This document shows positions 9,454-19,403 of a DNA stretch of 64,000 nt, piece by piece. The DNA lies in NCBI GenBank assembly GCA_034770075.1, contig CM068385.1:58656939-58720938 (forward strand). Direction: 5' to 3'. Source of the stretch: Aralia elata. Its lineage: Eukaryota; Streptophyta; Magnoliopsida; Apiales; Araliaceae. Both the position numbers and the translations under genes were made by a program. Numbering within the stretch: the stretch's first letter is position 1; the number at the start of each line of letters is the position of its first letter. The notes beneath the pieces were generated by a model, which worked only from the letters and a program-made list of their open reading frames with translations, searched no databases and was not told where the DNA came from.

Positions 9454-11857
9454 GTGTACCAATTTGAGTAATCCTTGCCTAACAAACGGTCTTTCAAATT
9501 TGAATGATGATTATGATTTTGACATCGAGCTGGATTTCGATTTGATGGGCATTGAGCAAGATGAGATAGATTACGACGACGCGCCTGACGAGATCAAAGG
9601 ATGGGTCAAGGATAAACCCAAGCCCAACTTAGACCAAACCATCACTATAGATATCGGAATCCCTGACAAGCCAAAAGAACTCAAGATAGGGACGGACCTT
9701 ACCCCCAGCCAAAAAGCCGAAATGACTGAGTTGCTAAACCAATATAAGGATGTCTTTGCCTGGTCTCATGAGGATATGATCGGATTGTCCACCGACATAG
9801 TGGTACACCGATTGCCCATCAAGGAAGGTTTCAGGCCTGTTAAGCAAAAATTAAGAAAGTTGAAATCGGAGTGGAGCTTAAAGGTGAAGGAAGAAATCAT
9901 CAAGCAGTTCAGGGCGGGAATCATTATGGTGTCCACTTACCCAGAATGGCTGTCCAATGTAGTCCCAGTGGCTAAGCCCGGAGGAAAGGTGAGGGTATGT
10001 GTAGATTATAGAGATCTAAATAAGGCCAGTCTCAAGGATAACTTTCCGGTGCCTTTCATCCACATCCTGGTGGATAACACGGCCCAGTACGAGATGTACT
10101 CTTTTGTGGATTGCTTTGCGGGGTATCATCAGATAATGGTGGCAGAGGAGGATCGGGAGAAGACCGCATTCATCACCCCTTGGGGCACTTTCTGCTATAG
10201 ACGATTGGCCTTCGGCCTCACAAATGCGGGGGCCACTTATCAAAGAGCCATGATGGCCCTGTTCCATGACATGATGCATAAGGAGATAGAGGTCTACATG
10301 GATGACATTATCGTGAAGTCAAGAATAGAGTCTGACCATATAACCCATCTTAAGAAGCTATTCGATCGACTTAGAAAGTATAATTTGAAGCTCAATCCAG
10401 CAAAGTGTGCTTTCGGAGTACAGTCGGGTAAGCTATTGGGATTCCTGGTTAGTGATCGGGGCATTGAGTTGGATCCGGCAAAGATTAAAGCCATTGTGGA
10501 TATGCCGACACCTCATACGGAGAAGGAAATAAGAGGATTCCTGGGAAGAATAAACTTCATTAGCCGTTTTATATCCCATTTGACGACTACATGCGAGCCA
10601 ATTTTCAAATTGTTAAGGAAAGGTGCTCCCCAAGAATGGAATGAGCAATGTCAAAAAGCTTTTCAGACCATTAAAGGGCAACTGACTGAGGCACCAGTGC
10701 TGGTACCCCCGAAGGACGGGATCCCGTTGTTTATGTATATATCGGTCAATGCCATCGCGATGGGATGTATGCTGGGACAGAAGAATGAGGCAGGTAAAGA
10801 GCAGGCCATCTATTACCTCAGCAAGAGATTTAGCCAATGTGAACAGAATTACACTCCCATCGAGAAGACCTGTTGTGCCCTGGCCTGGGCTGCAGGGAGA
10901 TTACAGCATTACCTCCATGGGCATACCACGTACCTGATATCGAGAATGGATCCCCTGAAATATATTTTTGAAAGGCCCATGTTGAACTGTCGACTGTCAA
11001 GATGGCAGTTAATCCTACAACAGTTCGACATGGTATACGTAACTCAGAAAGCCATGAAAGGGCAGAGAATTGCGGATCAGTTGGCGAAAACGCCGTCAGG
11101 AGGGGTGGAGCCGTTAGAAACTCCTCTGTCGGGCGAAGATATATTTTGGGTATCACACGCGAAATGTGATGACGAGGGGCAGTTCTGGAGGCTGTATTTT
11201 GATGGTGCCATGAATGCCGAGGGGGCAGGAGCCGGAGCGGTCTTGGTCTCTGTCACTGGAGAGCAATACCCTGTGGCCACTAAATTGCATTTCAGTAATT
11301 CAAACAATACAGCTGAGTACGAGGGATGTATATTGGGACTCCGTTTTGCCCGCGATATGGGAGTGAAGAGATTAGCGGTGTTTGGGGATTCAGAGCTGGT
11401 AATCAAACAGGCGATCGGGGAATATAGCACGAAGGAGCTTCGGTTGCTTCCATACCACCGATGTGTTGTCCAATTGACGCGAGAATTTAAAGATATCGCT
11501 TTCCGACATATTCCTCGGGGACAGAATGATTTTGCTGATGCATTGGCAACTCTGGCTTCCTTAATCCATATAATCAAAAGAAAAGATGATCCACATATTG
11601 AGATAGCAATACAGAATATTCCGGCATATGAGGAACATGTTGCAGTATTATCAGATGAGGTGGTCCTGCCAAAGCAGCCTTGGTATCACGACATAAGGGA
11701 ATATCTGAGGGATAGATCCATTCCCGATCAGGCAAACCGAGCTGAGAGGATGAGAATTCAAAAGATGGCAATGAAGTTCTACCTGAGTGGGGATTCACTC
11801 TACAAGAGGGATGCTGGGTTGGGACTGTTACAATGCGTAGATGAGGCGCAGGCCTAA
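9454..11857 (+). pseudogene. Element A reverse transcriptase, degenerate RNase H and archaeal-type RNase H
   Basis: This part copies the element RNA and removes it. RT blocks are visible: VCVDYRDLNKAS near 9995, FVDCFAGYHQI near 10103, FCYRRLAFGLTNA near 10192, and the YMDD catalytic motif near 10292-10306. The following Ty3-type RNase H (about 10730-11080) has lost typical residues: the first Asp block reads YISVNAIAMG. A second, archaeal-type RNase H starts near 11185 and keeps its acidic set in FDGAMNAEG, NNTAEYEG, FGDSELV and NDFADALA. This dual arrangement is a hallmark of the Tat lineage. TAA at 11855-11857 interrupts the frame before the integrase. The exon start is set by the acceptor at 9453. 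Confidence 0.9.
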
Positions 11858-12928
11858 AGGATTATGAACGAAATACATGGTGGAGTGTGTGGGCCGCACA
11901 TGAGTGGACCGATGCTGGCCAAAAAGATCTTGAGAACGGGACATTACTGGTTAACACTGAAAGCCGACTGCGATGATCATGTCAAACGGTGTTACCAATG
12001 CCAGGCGCACGGTAATGTGATCCATACGCCCCCCAATGAACTGCACTGTATGACCTCCCCGTGGCCATTTTCAATGTGGGGAATGGATGTAATCGGACCA
12101 ATAGAGCCCAAAGCAAGCAATGGGCACCGATTCATTTTCGTCATGATCGATTATTTCACCAAATGGGTAGAGGCAGCTTCTTTCCCCAAAGTAACTCAGG
12201 AGGTCATCGTCGGTTTCATCAGGAATAATGTCATTTGTCGATACGGGCAACCTGAGGTTTTGGTCTCCGACAATGCCAAGAATTTGAATAACGCCCTCAT
12301 GAAGGGATTGTGCGACTAGTTTAAGATCAAACATCTCAATTCTGTTATTTACCGTCCCAAGATAAATGGGGCGGTGGAGGCTGTAAATAAGAACATCAAG
12401 AAGATCATGGCGAAAATGTCTGCTAATCATCGGGGATGGCCGGATCTGCTACCCCTCACCCTGCTGGCATACCGAACGTCAACGCGTACTTCTACGGGGG
12501 CAACCCCTTACGCTTTGGTGTATGGAATGGAGGCCGTTTTGCCAATTGAGGTTGAGATGGCATCCCTCAGAATAATGATTGATGCTCAGATAAGCGAGGA
12601 GGATTGGATGCAAAGTCGATACGACCAATTGGCCCTAATTGATGAAAGGAGGGTGGCCGCTGTTTGGCACGGTCAGTTATACCAGCAAAGGATCTCTCGA
12701 TCATACGACAAAAGGATCAGACCTCGGAAGTTCAAGGAAAATGATTTGGTGCTAAAAAGAGTCATGCCTTGTCAAGACGAAGCCAAGGGAAAGTTTGCCC
12801 CGAACTGGGAGGGACCCTTTGTGATTAAGAAAGTGCTATCCGGAGGAGACCTCATATTGCAAGAAATGGATGGGGAGGTATTTCCACAGCCCCTCAATTC
12901 CGACTCGGTGAAGCGATTCTACGCTTGA
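11858..12928 (+). pseudogene. Element A integrase (interrupted by one stop)
   Basis: The frame is the same as RT. The zinc-binding region shows H in NEIHGGVCGPH and the pair CYQCQ. The core has D in GMDVIGP, D in LVSDNAKNLN, and E in INGAVEAVNK, which is the expected DDE set. TAG at 12317-12319 separates the second and third catalytic residues, at a place where relatives have Gln before Phe. The C-terminal region reads WEGPFVIKKVLSGGDLIL and ends with RFYA at 12928. No chromodomain is present, as expected for the Tat lineage. Confidence 0.9.
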
Positions 12929-13440
12929 ATAATCAGTTTCTCTTTCTTTCTTTGAAGAGCGAACTACGTAGGACCTGATCTCCCAACTTGTGGGGGTACG
13001 TAGGCAGCCATCATGGCGCGGTCCGATCCAAAAAAAAACAATCCTTTCCCTAAAACAAAACCAATCCCCAACAGCCAGATAAACCTTCCTAAAGCCTCAA
13101 AACCTTCCCGAAACCATCCCCTAACCGAATTCATCCCAAGTAGCCTAAACCTAGCCCAACCAAACAATGAGCCAAAATCCAGGACTCAATCCGATGAAAT
13201 CAACAGGGGTGCGACAATATCTGTCAGATCTCCATCAAGACTTGAGAAGAGAAAGAAGGTGAAATGTCAAAATCATAGCCAGCAGGATAAAATGATGGAT
13301 CCAATGAAAGGCATCGATACGATAAGAGGGAAAATGACTAAATTTAAATGCATGTCTATATATATAAGTCATTTTGTTACAAGATTTCTTTTTTCAATAA
13401 CCGATGAAATTAACATAGTCTATGCAGGAAATAAAACAAT
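12929..13440 (+). other. Element A spacer between pol and the antisense genes
   Basis: It begins with a CT-rich stretch, then GAACTACGTAGGACCTGATC and GGGGGTACGTAGGCAGCC, strings I know as typical just downstream of integrase in Tat elements. Open frames here (for example 13013-13462) have a low-complexity Lys/Pro/Asn composition and no recognisable domain, so I do not call them genes. Confidence 0.6.
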
Positions 13441-13857
13441 CTACAAATCTGCAACTAACTGAAGCAGGGTGGATAAAGTGGTAGATAGATCCGAAGCATC
13501 AGAGTCCCCCGTGATCTGCTGTCCCAGCATGTCGATGCGGTTCAATAAGGCAGTGGCTCGGCTGACAGTCCCGGAATGAGCATCTATAACGGCCCTGGTT
13601 TGCAATACGATGACATCTCTGTCGGCAATGGCAGCGTCTCTAGCCAGAATGGCATCATCTCTGTCAACAAGAGCGGCATCCCTCTCAGCTTCAGTGGCGC
13701 TCAAGGCCAGGCGGAGTCGGGTATCCTCAGTGGCCCGACTAGGGGCAGAATCAGCTGTGAGGGAATGGTCTGTGGTACCATCTGGGAAAATCACTCCAGA
13801 GTCATCAAAGGCCCCGGTTTGATTCAAACCAATCATCTCCGAGTCTCCCCGCAACCA
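13441..13857 (-). other. Coiled-coil extension of aORF2 beyond an in-frame TAG
   Basis: Reading on past the aORF2 stop in the same frame gives about 138 codons with heptad-like, Asp/Ala-rich repeats (ATEAERDAALVDRDDAIL ... ARDAAIADRD), ending at 13441. Either the TAG at 13858-13860 is a nonsense mutation that removed a coiled-coil tail, or the tail is reached only by readthrough. Antisense proteins with a DUF7745-like head often have such coiled-coil tails (from memory). Confidence 0.5.
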
Positions 13858-15006
13858 CTACACGTAAGCAAATGTCTGAATAGGACAACTATCACTGTAC
13901 TCGGCAAGAACCCTGCGAGCCCAAAGATCATATACCCGCAGTAGATCTCTCTCCGTCTGGGATGATATAAGGAATCGGTAATCAGCCGCGCCCGTGAAGA
14001 GGTGAAAATCCTGCGTCTGATCAAACTGTCCCATGACCGCCAGGGGATGATAAGTCGCCACGCCCCTCAAGCCAGCGATAGGGATAAAATCCAAGGTGAC
14101 CACGTGAGTTAAAAAGCTCATAAAAGAGCAATAACCCGAGTAGATCAGGAGATGAAAAGGATCTTCAATAACCGACAGGAATGCTGTCCAGGAGGCCGCA
14201 TCAGTACAGCTCACAGGACGAAACGAAAACTGCGTGGCTATGTCATGACTGAAGCAAAACCCTTGGCGACGAAAATGGCCGATGGGACTAAGATAACTCA
14301 TGAACCACACATACAACAAAGTCGAGCTCCCTCTGAATACTCTGCCTCGGAAAGACTGACAGTATGAGGCTGACATGTAAGTATCTGCTAATATCATAGG
14401 AAGGATGGTGTGATCCTCCTGAAGAGATCTCACGGCCGCGACAACTCGCATGTCCAACAGATCAGGTCCGGTGGGCAGATACAAAACCGAGATGACACAG
14501 GCCATCAAAACGTCTACTCTCAAGGCGCCCCAGCGCTCCTCAGACATGGAAAAGTCACCAGAGAAATGGCGAAAACTGTCAGGTGAGCCGAATCGGTCAA
14601 TCAAAAAATGAAGAGGAACCAGATGGTCTGATGTGACCACCGATAGCAGAGCTGTCCTCCGCAACCCAGTGAAAGTCAAGAATTGACGGCGCATTGAACC
14701 AACTGCAACCCTGACACAAGGTCTATCCAAAGGCAAGCCGGTGAAACGAGCATACTCCTCGAGGGTGGGGGTCAACTCTACTGTCCCTAATCTGAACACC
14801 TGACGGTCAGGGGCCCAATAGCTCAGAATACCTTCCACAAAGCCCGCTGGCACCTGGAAGGGTAATAAGGACCAGGAATGTCCCAAAAGGCCGTCTGCGA
14901 TAATCCTATCGGCCGGCAATAAACTGTCCAACCAGCGGAGGAGGCTGCCGACCAACCCTGTAGGAGGAATGGAATCCAAGCGTACCACGACATCTGAGGA
15001 CGTCAT
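13858..15006 (-). CDS. aORF2: antisense DUF7745-like protein of element A
   Basis: This 382-codon open frame lies opposite to gag-pol, between pol and the 3' LTR. I recognise the block ILSYWAPDRQVF ... VELTPTLEEYARFTGLPL as similar to the plant DUF7745 family, usually found in retroelement-associated proteins; its biochemical function is unknown. The ATG at 15006 follows an acceptor-like TTTTTCACAG directly, so it may be a spliced downstream exon rather than an independent gene. The stop at 13858-13860 is followed by an in-frame coiled-coil extension. Antisense ORFs in this position are known in Retand-like Tat elements. The intact length argues for recent selection or youth of the element. 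Confidence 0.65.
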   Translation of the reverse strand: MTSSDVVVRLDSIPPTGLVGSLLRWLDSLLPADRIIADGLLGHSWSLLPFQVPAGFVEGILSYWAPDRQVFRLGTVELTPTLEEYARFTGLPLDRPCVRVAVGSMRRQFLTFTGLRRTALLSVVTSDHLVPLHFLIDRFGSPDSFRHFSGDFSMSEERWGALRVDVLMACVISVLYLPTGPDLLDMRVVAAVRSLQEDHTILPMILADTYMSASYCQSFRGRVFRGSSTLLYVWFMSYLSPIGHFRRQGFCFSHDIATQFSFRPVSCTDAASWTAFLSVIEDPFHLLIYSGYCSFMSFLTHVVTLDFIPIAGLRGVATYHPLAVMGQFDQTQDFHLFTGAADYRFLISSQTERDLLRVYDLWARRVLAEYSDSCPIQTFAYV

Positions 15007-15216
15007 CTGTGAAAAATAGTATCAAAAAGACTGTACAGGGGTCATTTTCTATCCATAAATAAAAAGCATGCACCGTACAGACAATAATAAAGCAAATGAA
15101 TTTCATAGAGATAAAAGATAAAAACTGTGCATAAATAAATAAATTCAGTACATAGTGCATAAAATGGAAAAGAAATCTAAACAGGTGCAGGTACAAAAGC
15201 CCTATCCTATCCTGAT
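15007..15216 (-). other. Gap between aORF1 and aORF2
   Basis: AT-rich, 210 bp. On the minus strand it ends in a pyrimidine tract and CAG directly at the aORF2 ATG. It could be an intron of a longer antisense transcript or a 3' UTR of aORF1. No gene is seen. Confidence 0.5.
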
Positions 15217-16044
15217 CTAAATAAAGTCAATCTCATCTATGAAAGCGGGATCCTCAAACTGATCCCCTGGGGTCGCCGAAGTCGAAGGCCCAAAGTTCAT
15301 GTCGGGGATGTATGGCTGCGCTGTGGCATCAGATGAGCTCGGGCCCGCATCATAACCCGTACCGTCAGGATCGTAGGCATAAACATCCTCTGGAGTCCGG
15401 CCTAGCACCCGAAGATGCAGCGACAGCTGCTCCACCTGGCGGGTCAAAGTGGCAATCTGCTCGGCATGAGTGGGAGTCCGAACGCAGGCGGCCCAATCAG
15501 TCATCATCACCGAGCCAGGCACCATGTCTCCCAGAAAGAATGTGGCCCGGGTCTGAGGACCGATAGTACGGGGCACCCACCAGGTACGGAAAGCATCACT
15601 CGTACTGTGACCCGTAGAAAGCATTCGCCCGTCCTCCCCTGCAAGCATGATCTCTGAAGGCTGAGAGTCCAGCGACCAGGAGGTAGTGAAAGGAAGGGAA
15701 TGCGGGATGCGGATCTCTCCAGTGACGCATCTGAATGCGCGCTCCCCCAGGTACATCACCCATCCTCCCACACTCTGTAAAGTGAGGCGACGGGTGGAAA
15801 GCTCGAACTCCGGGCCAGAAGGATGCCCATCATCAAACCCCATAGCCAGATGCTCGGAGAGGTAGGGAACCCAGACGACCTCAGCAGCTGTGATCAGCTC
15901 CAGCTGGATGCGGCAGTGTGCAAAGCTGCCAGATACCGGGACCTCCTCCAAGGTGCTATGATGCCATCGCCGGCCCCGGGGATAAGTGTCCAGGCCAAGA
16001 GTAGTGACAGGCCTCAGACATGGGAGACGCTCGTAGGCCCAGAA
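15217..16044 (-). pseudogene. aORF1 exon 3: C-terminal part of antisense plant mobile domain protein
   Basis: The exon begins right after the acceptor TTCGCAG at 16045 with FWAYERLPCLRPV, which matches the WAWERLP signature of the plant mobile domain (PMD, related to the Arabidopsis MAIN/MAIL family). It continues through a region with TWWVPRTIGPQ, then TLTRQVEQLSLHLR, which could form a short helix, and a Ser/Asp-rich acidic tail that ends at 15217. The exon itself is open. The gene is broken only because element E was inserted upstream. Confidence 0.75.
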
Positions 16045-16145
16045 CTGCGAACAGAAACAGTGAAAAGCATGAAATAACCGACAAATGCAGAAAAGAGAAA
16101 TAAATGAAGGAAAGTCCAGTAAGAAGAGAGGAAAAGAAGCCTCAC
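16045..16145 (-). other. Intron of aORF1 (101 nt)
   Basis: On the minus strand the donor is CTG|GTGAGG (intron starts at 16145) and the acceptor is TTCGCAG|TTC (intron ends at 16045). Removal keeps phase 0 and joins FYHFLL to FWAYERLP, the spacing expected in a plant mobile domain. Confidence 0.75.
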
Positions 16146-16593
16146 CAGCAAGAAGTGATAGAATCCGAGCCAAGCGTCTGTCTGGCCCTCCGAGCGTAGA
16201 CGCAGACCGTGGAGGAAGTAGGCAAAAGTGAACGACCCCCAATCATAGTCATTGATCCGGTCCACGTCTCTGACAGCTCCTACGACGCTGAAATGAATGG
16301 TGGAGGAGTTGTTTCCTAGGAAACAACCCCTCATAATGGTCAGGAACAAGCGTCGTAGCAGAATGTCCCGAGTGCCCTGATCCGCTGGAATAGGCAGTGC
16401 GTACAGACCCTCGACAGCATCGACAGCCAAAGCACCGGACCGAATGCTACGGGCCTTAAAGACCCGATCCTCAGCGGCGAAGCCCAATAAAGCCCGTACC
16501 TCCGCTGGAGTGATGTCAAGATCCAGAGGGACGCGGGATCCAGTGAACTCGATGCCCGTGATGTACCTCCAGTCCCAGGGAGTCAGCATAACC
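16146..16593 (-). pseudogene. aORF1 exon 2, 3' portion: central plant mobile domain
   Basis: It starts at the E insertion point with MLTPWDWRYITGIEFTG, equivalent to the MTLTPLDFAALTGL block of plant mobile domains. It continues through RRLFLTIMRGCFLG and NDYDWGSFTFAYFLHGL to FYHFLL at the intron donor. The other part of the exon is 31193-31406, so E cuts the exon inside the conserved domain. Confidence 0.75.
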
Positions 16594-19403
16594 TGTGACA
16601 ACCCGAATTTTCAGAAGTTACTAAATAAGAATTTAATAAATAAAATTCTTATTATGTGATGTTTTGAGTTTTGAGCACGTGTATATATGTGATTTATATT
16701 TTGTGAAATATGTGATTTGATGTGAAGAGAATTATATAAATGAGGTTTAATAAATAATGAGGATAATTCACTTAATTTAAATAGCGAGTTAATGTATATG
16801 TATATATTCGTTTTAAAATGTGAAAGCAATATGTTTCATGTTAATATATTACGATTGTGAATCTCGTAAATGGATAAAATATCTATTTAGAAGAATAAAT
16901 ATTTTAGTTGGAATGCTTATTTAATTAAGTAAATATTTGATGAGAATATTGTGTGAGAATTTATTTGTATAAGAATATTAGGTAAGGTGATAATAAATAT
17001 TTTGATACCTGAAGAGTATTTTATTGTGCTCGGATGTTGATAAGATGTTGATAATTTATTAAATGAGAGGATGAATAATTTTATTAAATAAAATTATTCA
17101 TTAAGTAAAAGATGATTTTATTAAGCAAAATTACTTATTAAATAAAAATTATATTTTTGTGTGACTAAATTAATTGTCATAATTTTATTAGTATGGAATA
17201 ATTGAAGGACTATCGTATTTAATTAAAAATAAGTGTGACAGTATATATATATATATATCATATGATAAAATGGATTATTAAAATAAATGGAGAGAGGATT
17301 AATTTAAGCTAAACCAAACAAGGTCTTGTGACCCTTGGTTGGTAGAAAAAATGGATTATTATTACTTAGTCTAGCCAAACATGGCCTTGAGACTCTTTGA
17401 CTTTGTAACTGCTGAGACCCTTAATGTGGTCAGTTTTTCTTTTACGTATTATATTTCTTAAGTATGGAGAAAAGGAAGAGAAAGAACAGAACTTGGTGAG
17501 GGTTTGAGAAGAGAGAAGAAATTCTCTGCTAAAATTGGAAGGAGAATCCTAAAAAAAAAATCAAAGAGGGAATCAAGAGGAAGAAGAAGGACAATTTACA
17601 ATCCTTATCATCTAACTAATTAAAGGTAAATTCTAGGTATCAAGTTTTAATTTTTGTTATCTGTAATTGAATTTTTAGAATCAAGTTGTTGAGGAATTGG
17701 ATGTTTATACATGATTGTATGGATATATAATCAGTTATATAGCAATTATAAATAATTTTCTGTAACTAGAATCCATGAAAAAAACAAGTTTTGAATGAGT
17801 TTTGTGTTCTTGAGTCTATACATATGATATGGCCTATTTTGGGGTTAAAATTGATTAGGAATTGGTTGTTATGCGATTTATGGTGTTAAAATGGTTGTAT
17901 ATATGTTGGGTTTTTGTTTTTACAAAACCTAAAATGTCTGGGTTTAGTTAATTTGTGAATTGGATGAAGAAATTGAGAATTTTGGCTTTGAATTCTGCAG
18001 TTCGGCGAACTGCAGAAACTGGAAATCAATCGTCTCGCCCCGGCGAGAGTTTCATGTTGTATTTTCTCGCCCCGGCGAGAGCTCGCCCCGACGAGAGTTT
18101 CATGAAGGATTTTCTCGCCCCGGCGAGAAATGCAAAAATGGAAAATTTTATTTTTTTTTCCTTTTTGGTTACCATGTGTTACCCTAAACAAGAATTGTTT
18201 ATGACCATTATGCATCTAACGTAAAACATGTTATAAAACCTAGTAACATGTTATAAACACGCAAATGACGATTTAAAAGTGGTTCTTTAATAAGTTATAT
18301 ATGGCTTAAGCTTGAGGTATGAGAATTTGAAAGATTAAGATGTGGACTAACTTAATAATACAATTGAGTGTTATTCACCTATTGTGATATAATGAGATGT
18401 TACGGAGACTTAATTAAATGTTAAGTATCAGTTGAAGTGTAGCGTAAAGAGAATGAAAAGAAAGTTTAGCATAATAACCGAAGGGTTTGCGAGGACCCCT
18501 AATGGGACTTAATTCCTAAGTTAGGAATTGTAAAGAGAATAAAGTGAAAGATTTTGAAATGTTAAGTAGAATTAATTCTAAATGTTGCTATGTGGCTAAC
18601 AAATGATGTACATGATTATATATCGTGTAGGATACATGAAGTGCAGTTAAATATAAGCTGGTTACGGTAAATGATAATCTACGAACCAGGCAAGTCTTTC
18701 AGTTCCTATTGGTTATGTGAATTAAATGATTGATTGTTTTAAACCTATGATGCGAAAGCATGATGAATTCTATATGTTGTATGTGCGAAACGACAAAGTC
18801 AATTTATGACTACGTTCGTTGAGTTAGAATGTTGATTGAGTTATGGAACTCAATTATTACTTGGTAACTGATGTACAACATGTATGATATGCTAGAATTA
18901 TAATGTTTTAAGATGGTATAAACTGAGCATGTTGTTTATGTGCTACGTGATGCATGAAAACTGTTAGATTTTGCTGAGCTGTCGAGCTCATTCTTGCAAA
19001 TAACCATTTTTGCAGGTTAAGAATTCAAGGTAAAGTTATGTGCTACCTAAATGACGTGGATCAAAATGTTGCATGAAGATTAGATGTTCTAGTTCAAGTT
19101 AATACTTGAGTCATGTTAAGACTTTCGTTAAATGTATTTATGTTGAGTTGTAAAGCTTATATTGAAGTGTAAATTTTTATATTAAGTTCGACAAGGTGAA
19201 TCATTATATTAACATGATTCTATGATATTTAAATGTAAAGGTTGAGAATTTTTGGGATCGAGAATGATTGATAATAGAAAAATTTTATTATTCTGAATTT
19301 TTGTTAAGTTTATTATTGATTATAGATGTAAAGTTAGAATGTAAATGTATTGTTAACGACCGATGTCAAGAGTTGGTTTGTTTAGAATTTTGGGGTCGTT
19401 ACA
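16594..19403 (+). repeat. Element E LTR copy 1
   Basis: The LTR runs from TGTGACAACCCG to GGGGTCGTTACA, followed directly by the PBS. It includes a palindrome/dyad cluster (17995-18128), a donor-like AAAG|GTAAATTC near 17625, and the block ACCAAACAAGGTCTTGTGACC (about 17313) shared with the D LTR. Copy 1 has one extra dyad unit compared with copies 2 and 3. Short open frames on either strand repeat in all three LTRs and look non-coding. Confidence 0.93.
17995..18128 (+). other. Palindrome and CTCGCCCCGGCGAG dyad cluster in the E LTR
   Basis: A 21-nt near-perfect palindrome (17995-18015, 10-bp arms, CTGCAGTTCG and its complement) is followed by dyads TCTCGCC-CC-GGCGAGA at 18033-18048, 18065-18080, 18081-18096 (imperfect) and 18113-18128. 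Copies 2 and 3 keep three dyads (for example 23943-24022 and 29829-29908). Confidence 0.85.

Noticed and set aside
10016..12430. Minus-strand ORFs of 66-166 codons opposite A pol, and similar ones opposite B and D pol
   Set aside because: They are shadows of the conserved sense frame: the sense strand has catalytic motifs, these have none.
16611..16829. A 72-codon minus-strand ORF repeated at 22527 and 28410
   Set aside because: It lies within the three E LTRs, is AT-rich and low complexity, and its repetition only reflects LTR identity.
18033..18128. Rho-independent terminators formed by the GC-rich dyads
   Set aside because: The context is a eukaryotic LTR and no T-run follows each stem.
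17955..18224. 75-89 codon ORFs over the E dyad cluster (also at 23871 and 29757)
   Set aside because: The protein consists of translated dyads (PRREF, SRPGE); frames differ in number between copies and no domain is present.
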